In this document: positions 34,967-52,839 of the stretch, piece after piece
Layout: each line of letters starts with the position of its first letter
How positions within the stretch are numbered: position 1 is the first letter of the stretch
Origin: Zygaena filipendulae
Lineage: Eukaryota; Arthropoda; Insecta; Lepidoptera; Zygaenidae
DNA: 64,000 nucleotides
Direction of reading: 5' to 3'
Assembly: GCA_907165275.2 (NCBI GenBank)
Contig: OU015670.1
Coordinates: forward strand, 27,501 to 91,500
Notes under the pieces: generated by a model
The model's input: the letters and a program-made list of their open reading frames with translations, nothing else
What the model was told of the DNA's origin: nothing
The model's database searches: none
Made by a program: the position numbers and the translations under genes

Positions 34967-35620
34967 TTAATAGGAAATTGGTTCATTCGTCCTCAGTTTA
35001 GATTTGCTTGCAAGTTTCTGATGAATAATCTTAGCAACCTGGTCGTAGCGGTGTTTATAATCTTTTCGTACTATTGACTTGCAGACACTTATGAGATGCT
35101 GTATCGTTTCCGGAGCACCGTTACATTTTCTGCAGCTGTCATTTGATATATTATGAACTTTTAGTATATGCTTTTGGTAGTTTCGTGTTTCGATGGCTTG
35201 GTCTCGAATGGCAAGCATAAATCCTTCTGTTTCGGGAAACAGTTCACCCCAAGTAAGCCAGGCATTGGATGCTTCTTTATCGACGTTAGACTTGCACAAA
35301 TTTTGCCGGTGTTGTCTATGCATACCCTTTTGAGTCCACTCTTGTATTTTTAGTTGTCGATCTGTTATTGTTTAGATTGATTGAAGCCCAAGTACTTGTC
35401 TCTTTTTCATTAAGCGAAGGTATCTGTTGGCCAGTCTGCATCTGAAAGGTAATATGACCCGACGTTTTTCCTTTGAAAAAGTTTCCGTAAGATCAGCCAA
35501 ATAACATAGGTCTTTCGTGGTGGCGTACAATTTAATATCATCCATGTAGAGCAAATGGTTAAACTTTTCATCAGCTGGTTCATTATTTCCTGCTGCATAG
35601 TATTTTGAGAGATTTCCCAT
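34967..35620 (-). pseudogene. Antisense R2/R4-like LINE pol fragment, LARD copy 2
   Basis: Two minus-strand frames form one decayed polymerase end. 35372-35620 has the reverse-transcriptase YMDD box (HLLYMDDIKLYA). 34967-35323 has SCRKCNGAPETIQHLISVC and the YKHRYDQVAKII end. It lies antisense to the LTR element that carries it. Confidence 0.6.
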
Positions 35621-36064
35621 TTTCGTTGAATTTAAAATAGGATAGAATACTCTTTATTGTATACAAGAATAATTTTAGTGTGGTAACAAAATAAAAATTT
35701 ATAAATAAAGGCATACAAAAGGCTATCTTATCGCTTTACTAGCGATCTTTTCCAGACAACCTTTGGGTGGACAGGACAAAAACAGTAAATTTATATGTTG
35801 ATTTGGTATATTATATGTATAGGTGAAACGAATCATAAAATAATATAGAAGAGACACATAGAAAAGACATACACAAAAAATGGATATACATAGATACACG
35901 CATAGATATAAAATATACACATAGAAAATATATACGTACAATATTTATGGGTATAAATACTAATTTTATAAATGCGTTTAAACACAGATGCATACTATAA
36001 ATAATAAGGTTACACTACAGCGAGTCACAATCCATGAGTGAGGTAGAAAGTCTTCACCAGGCTC

Positions 36065-36490
36065 TTAAAGGTGGGTAGTGATTTGGCCTATTCGCACCTC
36101 TACAGGTAGCGGATTCCACAAGCGGACTGCTTGTACAGAGAAGGAATAATCATAAAAGTTGGTTCTAGGGGCAGGAATCATAAGAAGTAAGTTCTGGGAT
36201 GATCGAACAGGCAGGTTATGGGAAGAAGATTGAAATACGAAGAGGTCTTTTAGGTAGTTGAGGGAAGGTGGATTGAACAGTATGCTATATAGAAGGAAGA
36301 GGACATGCGCATTCCGGCGAAGGCAAATCGGAAGCCACTTGAGCTTGGTACGAAATTCGGAGACATGGTCATATTTGCGTAGACCAAATATGAACCGGAT
36401 ACATAGATTCTGGAGGCGCTCAAGTTTATTTAGCTGCTCCTCGCTAATGTCAGTAAAGCAGGTATCGGCATAGTCGATCATTGGTAAAAG
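36065..36490 (-). pseudogene. Antisense Jockey-like LINE fragment, LARD copy 2
   Basis: 138 open codons on the minus strand start MIDYADTCFTDISEEQLNKL and contain LKWLPICLRRNAHVLFLLYS and VRLWNPLPVEV. This is the C-terminal end of a Jockey/CR1-type LINE protein. A shorter version is in copy 1 (13030-13460). Confidence 0.7.
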
Positions 36491-36817
36491 GAGTGATTGT
36501 GCTAACGCAACTTTAGTAGCAGTTGGAACTTGGAAGAAAATTACGTATCTAATTGTCTAAGCGAGTCCGCAGATAAAATATTTGATAAATGGTTCAATGC
36601 TAAATATTATTATTAATATTATTGGTTATTAAGGAATAAAATAAAATCTTATTATGGATAATGGATAGAAGTTAAGTGGAAGTTGGTGGAACTTAGTAAC
36701 ATGGATTGGATAAAAAAAGAATCATGGTTTGAATTTGTGTTACATTTAGATAAAGTGAAATTATTTTTACAAAACCTTTTTACTTTGCAGGGTCGCAAAG
36801 ATGTCAGGATGGGCGAG

Positions 36818-37441
36818 TGTGAATAGTGATTTAGGTATTCTGTACTAATATATTAAAATTGATTAATATTATTATGATTCTTATGCTATGTATTGTGATT
36901 CTTAATTTAAATAATTATACCAATGTTTATTAAAGTCATTTAAATTGCATTTCCATGGCCAATTCATATTTAATAACTGGCAACATTGTGAATTCATAGA
37001 CTGTAGAGTAAATAAAATGTTATTTGAGATAGCGGGAAAAACGCGCGGGAGAACATGTTTACATAATGGCAGCAACAAAGGATCGAGTCAGTGGTGCTGG
37101 TGATTTCCTAGATGGAAGACATCATAACATCGAAAGTTAAGTATTGGTAGACAGTTTTGGCTCTATTTAATGCTTGTAATAATAATTGTGATTACTGTAT
37201 TGTTCTCATAAAATGTATTGTTCAAGCTTAACTTTAGCTTCAGAGATGTGATTACTTTGTGCGTAACATGTTTTGAGATTCCTATTGCTTATCTATACTG
37301 GCTTTGATTATTATAGAATTTGATACAAATTATATCAAAGAGTTTTTATTATAATTGGTAATACAGACACAAAGGAATAGTTTTGTTAAAATCAGGTTGT
37401 TTTATTTACTAGGTATCCTTACTAATGCTAATAATTTAACA
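36818..37441 (+). repeat. 3' LTR of LARD-like copy 2
   Basis: 624 bp, almost identical to 31132-31755. Unit 3 tail resumes after the CAAA duplication. Confidence 0.9.
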
Positions 37442-37984
37442 CAAAATTAAAAGTTGAATATTTTGGAAATTATTGATAATTTTTTGGTAAATCTTTCACG
37501 TAACGCTTTTCTAAGGCTCTATTTTTGAAATATTGACACAATTTATTATAATAAATTTCTGGTTTAAGAATCTTTATTATCCTCAAAAGATTAATATAAT
37601 CACTTACATGAGAATATACGAACATAATTATAACAAAAAATAGTGAGCGGTAGGTAGAATACTTATAATAACTTATTAAGTAGGTAGGCACGAGTACCTA
37701 TCCATAATAAATTTCATGCAAGTACCCTATTGTTTTACCAGAGACTATCCCTTAAAACGTAAAGTCGGCCAACAAGTTTCACTCTTTTTATTAGTGTAAT
37801 TATTAATTTTAAACCTTCCTGCGCTAAATCGGGGCTATTGTGTAAGACATCATATGACACATTCTCTACGTAATTTGTTGAAATGAACCACGTACTTTGG
37901 GCACGTTGGGAAAATAATTAATTTTGTAGGCGCGCTATTGTAATGCAGCGGGTCCCAGTGCTGGGGAATAAGGAAATGCGAAGA

Positions 37985-38290
37985 GCAAAGAATACAATAT
38001 GTCGTGGAGATGAAAATGCTGCGATGGGCGAGTGGCGTTACTAGACTTGATAAAGTTCAAACTAAACACATACGAGGAACCTTCAAAGTAGCCGAGATAC
38101 AACAAAAAATGCAAGAAAATCGTCTGCGTTGGTTTGGGCAAGTAATGCGCAGAGATGAGAAAAATATGACCAGACATTATTGGCCATTAAGGAAGGCAAA
38201 AGAGGAAGAGGCTGAACCATCCAAAATGAAATGACGCAGAATTGCCAAAAGTAGCGTAAAAGTATCAGGAGGGCTAACCCCAAACCGGAA
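37985..38290 (+). pseudogene. RTE/craft-like LINE pol remnant, unit 4
   Basis: The frame 38004-38234 is nearly the same as unit 2's, including the shared deletion. It marks the start of unit 4 at about 38009. Confidence 0.65.
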
Positions 38291-40320
38291 AAAAGACATG
38301 GGATTGATTGCTATTGTTAGCGCATTGTGGTCACAGTGCGTCGAGACCAGGTAGAAAGTTTGCCTAACAGGTAGACAAGTGATATGCAGGTAGGTATAAG
38401 TCGTTAGGTTTTAAACCGACCCTTGTGATTGGTCAGAATCATAAATCCTTTGATAAATTTTGCTAATAATTTCCAATTGTTGAATGCAATGCCTAACGAG
38501 TAAGGAAAGTTAGCTCATTCGTCACCTAGCGTAAACGCAAGCAGGACGTGCTGCTAGTTCAGTTTATTGAATGTTATAGAAGTGAACAATAATTAATTTA
38601 ATTAATATAGACCAGTACGCAAAGAAAAATAACCAACCTACAGTTTCTATTTTGAATATTAAAAAAAAAATCTCAAAATTTGCCTATTTCATTTAAACCA
38701 TTCTGTGATAATCTCTCCAAAATAATAAAAATAAATAGCTTAGACGTGGATTTCGACTTTTTTTTATCTATTCGAGAACATAAGGATGCCTAGTGTGAAG
38801 TCTAACACGAGTCCCTCGTCTCGCTTCGTACCCTACGAGGAGCGGGTGGGAGGCGAAGCGCCGCGCCCACCCTCCACGGAGCCCGAACCCGACGCAAACG
38901 TGGCATTGGACTTCTACTGGGAAGGTCCAGTCGTTGAAGAAGTTGTGGTTGAAGAAGGTCAAGTAGAACACGACGCTTTTGACTATCAGCTCGACCTGCC
39001 TCCTTTATTCAAAGGTAAGCATAGTAAATACTAACTACCAGCTAAATAAACTAGAAGAATGTGATGAAGATAGAGGCTAGTGCAAATCGCGACTTAAAAT
39101 CATAATTCTAAGAAATCTCGTCGAAAAAATATCGACGGGAGTAAAAATTCCCCGTGGAGTCCACCGGGGGATCTAGCCAGGGGTCCACGGGTCGTGCGTC
39201 ATAATATGTAAGTGATATTATGACGTATGATATTGATATTCAAAAATACTGTTAGAATTTCAGTTATACATACTTAAATGTAGATTGTAGATGTTCCGAA
39301 AATTAAATTCTTTATGTTAGTACTTACATTGGGGTTTTCAAATAACTTCTTTACACGCATATTCATGAAAATCATTTATTGTCATGAATGCGCAGAAATA
39401 TCGCCACGGAGTGATCGGGAAGTCGCTGACAGTCCCAGCAGTTCAACGGAAAGCGCAGGCTCAATAGACCAAAACGATCTGGACAACCCTCTGGATGAGC
39501 CTGCGCTTGAAGACGAGGAAGTCGTGGAAGTGGACGGCGAGTTCGAAATGTACTTCGACGTTTCAGACGACGAGGACTACATTTACGACGGTCCAGGTGA
39601 GCAAGAGACTCCAACTGTGTTACTATTTCTAAGTTATCTGTGGAGGAATGACGCTATATCTACCAACCTGGTGAAGCATGTGAACGTATACAATAAACAT
39701 CAACGTTCTCAGAGAGACGAACACATTTAGACCGATGACACCCGAGCAAGTTGTGCAACTATTATATCACAACTTCGTCATAATATAATTACCACAGGAA
39801 TAATTTTAAAGTCACTTATTTTCCGAATGCCGTAGCTCTATCACTAAAATTAATTTCCTCGTTCAACAATTATAATTTCAGTTCAGTAATGTGCGTAGCA
39901 AAATCCAGCTTAAAGTAGAAATCGTTTGACAGTTTTGTAACAGCTGTGGACAAATTAAAATGAGTGAACATTCCACAGGAGCTCCTCAGTCACCACCACC
40001 TCCACTGATGTACTTCGGGCGCGAGGAGTGCGAGGAGGAGGGCAGCCCTGACGTGGGCGCCACCACGACGACCGCGCGTGAGGCGCTGCGCCGGGTGACG
40101 CGCCGGCTGGTGTTCTACTGATGGCTTCTGCCGCCACCCGACATGGCGTCGTTGATGCCCACCTGCCGTTTTGAAAACTAATGATACATCCTAATCGCAC
40201 TTGACTATCAACCTGACGGCAGTTTTTGCGTTAGTTTATAGTTTTAATAAGTTTTTTGTAAATATTCGTCTGCATGTATATTTTAAGAAAAATAAATGAG
40301 TTAAAATTAGCTTAGCTTAG
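38009..40320 (+). repeat. Array unit 4 (last unit with an intact gene)
   Basis: It is collinear with unit 1 from the LINE remnant to just past the gene. Homology stops at about 40320, where a MITE begins. Some of the unit tail reappears at 40566-40860 with more divergence. The Jockey remnant, the CA run and the CRE block are missing or unrecognisable here. Confidence 0.85.
38786..40121 (+). CDS. Acidic 190-residue protein of unknown function, array copy 4
   Basis: Exons are 38786-39014, 39396-39596 and 39979-40121. Lengths (229, 201, 143) and phase 1 introns are the same as in copies 1-3. Exon 1 reads KSNTSPSSRFVPYEE and DANVALDFYWEG. The last residue is Y rather than H (RRLVFY). Exon 2 DNA matches copy 1 at two silent sites where copies 2 and 3 differ. 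The sequence before the exon 2 acceptor has changed (ATGAATGCGCAG), but the AG is kept. AATAAA is at 40292. It is intact and the most diverged of the four at protein level. Function is unknown. Confidence 0.75.
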
Positions 40321-40325
40321 ACTTA

Positions 40326-40563
40326 CCGCCGCACTCAGAGTTGACTTTAATGATTACTTAGTTAAGTATAGATTTTTAAAACTAAACTGCCGCAATCAGA
40401 CAAGTTTATTAAATTAATTTTAATTGGAATTTAACTAATTAAGTTACATCTCATTAAATGCCAATTAACATTAATTTACTGAACGTCTCTAATTGCGGCA
40501 GTTTTGTTTTAAAAATCTATATTTAACTAAGTAATCATTAAAGTCGGCTCTGAGTGCGGCCGT
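40326..40563. mobile_element. MITE with 73-bp inverted ends at the array edge
   Basis: Inverted repeats at 40328-40400 and 40488-40560 start GCCGCACTCAGAG. They enclose about 87 AT-rich bases. The flanks read TTA on both sides (CTTACC and CCGTTA), which may be a 3-bp target duplication. It sits where unit 4 homology breaks off. No frame is present. Confidence 0.75.
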
Positions 40564-40565
40564 TA

Positions 40566-42060
40566 TTTATTTATTTCTTATTACCTAATCTATTTCTTAT
40601 TAACAGTTTTGTTGACTCAACTATTGTTATCATTAACATAATGATCATTAACGTCACACCATATTTGCCCCAAGCGAATTAATTCATGTACAAAACCTAT
40701 GGTAAATAGTATTTTAATGTCAGATTAAATAATAACACTAATTTAACTCTCATTTTGTGACTTGTTGAGGGTGATGTTCTAAATAAGTTACTTCTGACTA
40801 TAAAATATAGGTACTAGGAGTGAGTTATGTGAATCATTTTATATCCAAATTTTTTCTTTGAAATCACTACATAGTATAAAACAAAGTCGCTTTCTGCTAT
40901 CTGTCTGTCCCTATGTATGCTATAGCTTAGATCTTTAAAACTACGCAACGGATTTTCATGCGGTTTTCACCAATAGATAGAGTAATCTATGAGGAAGATT
41001 AATATTTATATTTTATCCTGGGATTCCCGCGGGTACTCCAAAATTACCGCGGGGGACAGCTAGTAAATAATATAAGAAAATTTCAAAATTGGTTTATATA
41101 CACGCAAAAGCCGCCTCTGTGAATATAATCAAACTATTTTAACAAAATTTTGCAAAAAACAAATTCATGAGTTGGTATTTTTTTGCCATTCGTTAATTTC
41201 GATATCTGATGAGCTTTTTGAAACACTTTTTTCAATTAATTTTTCAGTCTTCAATTAATTTAAACCTAGTGATATTTAGTAGGCAGAATAAGGATCGAGT
41301 CCCATTCACGGAAACACCAACAGCATTGTAACAAATTATTTCTTTTTTCCATTACAATTGTTAGTAATCATTCTCGAGGTTAATAAACAACAATTGTATT
41401 CCCAATTAGTTGTAGTAGGTAAAACTGAATTTAAATAGCTTTCCAGATTAAAGTTAATTTTGACATCCGAAAGTATGGCAACTTTAGGTTTTCTTTATTT
41501 GTAACGATCGATATGTGACTCCGTGACAAGACAGCTCCAAAGAACCCACAATATTTTCAACACAGTCAACTATGTAGTTTATAAGAGTTCATGTTTTCGT
41601 CAACTCACACATGGAGTGTTTCTGTCTTTATTTTGTAACACTATGCTTTTAGTATTCTATACGCCCGCCATAAGAAACGTCCTCTATGTGATTTGTTCAA
41701 GTGAAGTTATTTTGGACATTGCGGACATTCTCTGTCTTTATTACAACCAAAATTATAAATCTTCTAATTTTTTACCTGAATCATTCCCGAACACAGCGTG
41801 TTGTGGTCACAGTGAGTCAGAGTCAGGTAGACAGGTTGCCGGACAGGTAAAGAAGTGATAGGCAGGTAGGTTTCAATACGATCCTTGTTATCGCGTCGGG
41901 ATCATAAGTCCTTTGACAAGAATTGGCTAATAATTCCGGCTGTTTAATGGAATGTTCTGGGTAAGAAAAGTCAGGTCAGTCTTTATTAGGATTTAGGCGT
42001 CAACGCGATCAGAACGTGCTGCTAGTTTAGTTGGCTGAGTTACTGTTGAAGTGGATATTA
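40566..42060 (+). repeat. Diverged tail of unit 4 and gene-less head of a fifth unit
   Basis: 40566-40860 follows the unit tail seen at 3940-4170 (cattaacataatgatcatta and neighbours). 41660-41730 follows the spacer near 5965-6030. 41795-42060 follows the conserved upstream region, including acgtgctgctagtt before an initiator-like site near 42025. Identity is clearly lower than among units 1-4. No exon 1 follows. The RTE-like remnant between spacer and promoter is absent, so this copy may reflect the state before that LINE arrived. 41070-41650 shows nothing I recognise. Confidence 0.6.
40868..41066 (-). repeat. CGCGG-rich interspersed repeat, reverse orientation
   Basis: The segment runs from a structured start (catgcggttttcaccaatag) to ccgcgggggacagctagta. 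It is the reverse orientation of the dispersed Lepidoptera repeat. It interrupts the diverged unit tail. Confidence 0.6.
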
Positions 42061-42838
42061 TTTTATTTATTCGAAATATTCAAACAAATATAGAAAACAA
42101 ATTATAAATTTAAAACCAAAACAAAAATTATTACTTAATTTCTTTTTTTTTGTTAAAGAGAACCGACTTCAAAACTATAAAAACTATACAAGAATATTGT
42201 ACTTTCAGGTTTCTCACGCAACTTCCTTACTAGTAAGACAAAAGGCACCCTATGGAAAACTTTCGATCTCTCAAACTAACAAGTTGAACTGTCTCAATCT
42301 CTGGACTTACCTAACTGTTTAACTACTTATTTACAACATAATGAACTCACCATAAATATGAGATAGCACAATGACTTTCTTGAATATCAAATAGAACAAG
42401 CGTAGGTGTGACTGCACAAAAAGGTCAGGGTTCACTCTTGACTCCAATTTTAAAACCCACCCGAAACTATCTGATGGCACATAGCACCCCGGTAACCGGG
42501 CTCGTGAATGTACATAGAACAATGAAGATTACAATATGTACATGTTTCCATGACGGCAGGACTCGAAATGATTAACAGTTTTTATAATAGAGGCTAAAGT
42601 TATGTGAATGCAATGTCAATAAAAATAATTTTTTTAACTAAGTATAGAATCTAACAGACACGATGGTATTCCAATAAATTTGTGCGCCATAAAATGTAAC
42701 GACGACGACGCATTCTTTAAAAATACATGGAAATGCCTAATTAAATGTAACATATTTTAACAGTGATCAAACACGCGCAATTATTCGATATCGCTTCAAT
42801 AAACTGGCCATAATTGGAATGTTTTCGCCGTGGATTCC

Positions 42839-42845
42839 TATATAA
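42839..42845 (+). promoter_or_regulatory. TATA box of the cysteine protease gene
   Basis: TATATAA lies 48 nt before the ATG at 42893. A start about 30 nt downstream would give a leader of roughly 20-25 nt. I found no other strong core signal between 42100 and 42838. Confidence 0.6.
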
Positions 42846-42892
42846 GAACAATGTGGGCTCAAGTGAAGCCATAGGTAACGAGAGAGAGCAAG

Positions 42893-50477
<7,585 letters not shown>

Positions 50478-50627
50478 ACTTTAGACGGGCCCTGCTCCCC
50501 AAGTAGAACCCCGTATCGAAAAAAGTCAAATCTGAAAGGTCAAACTCTTTATTTACTATTGGTTTATTATTTTATCGATTCTGAAATTTTGCTGAACGTT
50601 AATCTCTTCTGCAATTGAAAAAAGATA

Positions 50628-50633
50628 AATAAA
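50628..50633 (+). promoter_or_regulatory. Poly(A) signal of the protease gene
   Basis: AATAAA lies about 150 nt after the stop codon at 50475-50477. It is the first good signal on this strand. Confidence 0.6.
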
Positions 50634-50639
50634 AAATAT

Positions 50640-51640
50640 AAGTACTTACCTAGTCTATTTCTTTGTCCGAAAGCAAAAACCTGCAAATCACGTTATCGAC
50701 CACTACGGTGCCGGTGATTGTACGTAGGTAGTACCGTCAGTTTAGCCCTTTCACCGCCATCCCCATGATATCAAGATCTACAAAAAACCTGCTCCAGGGG
50801 CCAGAACCGTAATATTACGACTAACAAACCACTGCGCTGACTTTTATATTTATTTTTATAGATTAAAAGATCGATATTGATATTAAGTATTTCCAACACT
50901 AGGAGAATCATGCCTAAAGCGCGTGTAGTCTGGAGGAAATTGCTATGTTTTTGCAGCCTTAACTTATTGAGGATACAAAACGTGGCGGTGAAAGGCATTG
51001 TGCCATAGCTGTGTCATTGAAATACATGATTTTATTATTATATCTTCTATAATAATTTATTTAAAAATAAATCAATTAGGATAATATGTAAAATAGCTGA
51101 TCCCCGTGTGGTCGCGGTCGTGCCAAAGTCGGAATTCTCGCAGGAACACAATAAATTAGGATGAAAGAACCTACTCTTAAGTCTCAAATCTAATATCCAA
51201 GTTGTTCTTATCCGATCGTTGCGGATGGCACGACAGGCGTGTCATCATTCTTTTTAACAACTGAACGTATGTATTTAGCCGTACCTCAGACCAAATAAAA
51301 ACTAAAGACGGAACGTCTCGAACAACGAAGTGAAGCCGGTTGCGTATGCATGTGGTGATTAGGAAAGTGTATGGATTTGCTAAGTTTACTTACTGGTGAT
51401 AAGTGATTCCGTGCTGTTTTTTATTTTTTGACGTGTGATTGTTGCACCCGTTGACGACACAATATGGCATTTTACTTAATTGTTGCGTCACCTCCATTAG
51501 CGGGAGAAGCTCAAACTAAAATGTATGGTGTCTTTTTCTTGTGTGTGCGTGTTTCTGTGTACGTGCACGTGAAACCGCGGGGCACAGCTAGTAATACATA
51601 TGTAAGACCTTTATAATATAATACTATTAAAATACAAGTA
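50640..51640. other. Spacer without recognisable gene
   Basis: AT-rich sequence with no long frame. Only a short CGCGG-repeat end (accgcggggcacagctagta, near 51574-51593) is seen. Confidence 0.5.
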
Positions 51641-51650
51641 GGATACATTA

Positions 51651-52017
51651 TACAACGTGTTAATGAATTAACTGAAAACTAGAAAGTAGTTTGCTCAGAA
51701 TCGACTAGCGAATCGATCACACTATCAACTATGTTTTAATATAGGTTATATTTTTTCATTTTTACAAGCCCATGTCTAAATTATTTATAATACAAGATTA
51801 GGCGCGAAAAAACCCGGCAGCAAAAAAATTCGAACCGTTAGGCGGCGCGGGCGTAGCGCTTGGAATTTCGTAGATAGGTCAGCTCCAAATTAATGTTGAA
51901 TAAGAATAACTTTTAAAATATAAATATTTTCGACATAAAATATATTTTAATCATATTATTGTTTATTTTTTTAAATGGGGTGTATAAGGTTTTCAGTTAA
52001 TTCATTAACACGTTGTA
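51651..52017. mobile_element. MITE-like element with 30-bp inverted ends
   Basis: 51651-51680 (tacaacgtgttaatgaatta and on) and 51988-52017 are inverted copies with about 29 of 30 bases matching. TA flanks both sides. The interior has no frame. Part of the right end also occurs at 46095-46180. Confidence 0.7.
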
Positions 52018-52069
52018 TAGGTACCTAAGTTTCATTGTAAGCCTAAAAGAAATAAAGATTATTATTAAC

Positions 52070-52695
52070 TAACTGTGCCCCGCGGTTTCACCCGCGCGAG
52101 TTTCGGAATTCCCGGTGGAATTCCAAAGTAGTCTAATTTACTTTTTAAACCTTCCCTGAACTTCCACAAATATTTCAAGATTAAGATTTGCCAAATAGGT
52201 CCAACCATTCTCGAGTTTTAGCGAGACAAACAAACAGCTATTCATTTTTATTATATTATTGACACTAGCTGTCCCGCGCGGCTTCACCCGCGATAATTTC
52301 GAAGTTCCCGCGGAATTGTTTCATACAAACTTTACAACCACTTTTCATCCCCTTAGGCGTTGAATTTTCAAAACTCCTTTCTTATCGGACGCCTACGTCA
52401 CACAAAGAACACACCCTTCAACTTTCAGGTCTCTACGATCAGCGGTTTAGGCTGTGGATTGTCAGTCAGTTTAAGGACAAAGCATTTTATGTAATTACTA
52501 GCTGTGCCCCGCGGTTTCACCCGCGGTTATTTCGGAGTTCCCGCGGGAATTCCGGGATAAAAAGTACCCTATGTCCTTCTCTGTACCCCTGCATGCCAAA
52601 TTTCATCCAAATCCATTCAGCCGTTTTTGTGTGACTGATTAACAAACATCCAAACATCCACACTTTCACATTTATAATATTAAGTAGGATATTAT
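52070..52695 (+). repeat. Three CGCGG-rich interspersed repeats in a row
   Basis: Starts at about 52072, 52265 and 52500 each read AGCTGT or AACTGT, then CCCCGCGG-type sequence and TTCACCCGCG. The third is the most complete, with ATCCATTCAGCCGTTTTTG and a tail near 52690. The second belongs to a subfamily also found in reverse at 61858-62085. Confidence 0.65.
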
Positions 52696-52839
52696 ATAAA
52701 TTATTAACACTTCGTAAGTAATAAATACTTGAATTCATACTCCCTATTTGAGGAGTGGGAAGGGTGCGCTGCTCGCAACAGTATCGCGTGTGAATGAAAC
52801 AAGACATGAGCTTTTATATTAGTTTATATTACACTTATA

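Larger units (their letters stand above)
31128..37445 (+). mobile_element. Coding-poor LTR retrotransposon (LARD-like), copy 2
   Basis: 624-bp LTRs at 31132-31755 and 36818-37441 are flanked by CAAA duplications (31128-31131 and 37442-37445). The empty site is in unit 1 near 5570. Only one LTR-LTR difference was noticed (gatcgaatc versus gatcgagtc). The tRNA-Leu-like primer site follows the 5' LTR. The interior is 5062 bp and collinear with copy 1, but it keeps a segment of about 670 bp (35326-35993) that copy 1 lacks. It also has a tandem doubling of about 56 bp near 33777-33890. It shows no gag or pol of its own. Confidence 0.85.
17202..38008 (+). repeat. Array unit 3, expanded by five transposons
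   Basis: A 5.4 kb unit has grown to 20.8 kb. The insertions are a Copia element holding a piggyBac-like element (18462-24023), a foldback element (25994-26557), a Gypsy derivative (27406-30300) and LARD-like copy 2 (31132-37441). Removing these and their duplications leaves about 5.44 kb, collinear with unit 1. The pol remnant at its start (17195-17510) lacks the deletion shared by units 2 and 4. Confidence 0.9.

Noticed and set aside
699..40320. Array as a false assembly duplication
   Set aside because: Each unit has its own insertions with exact duplications and empty sites in sister units, plus many small differences. Read depth would still be the decisive test.
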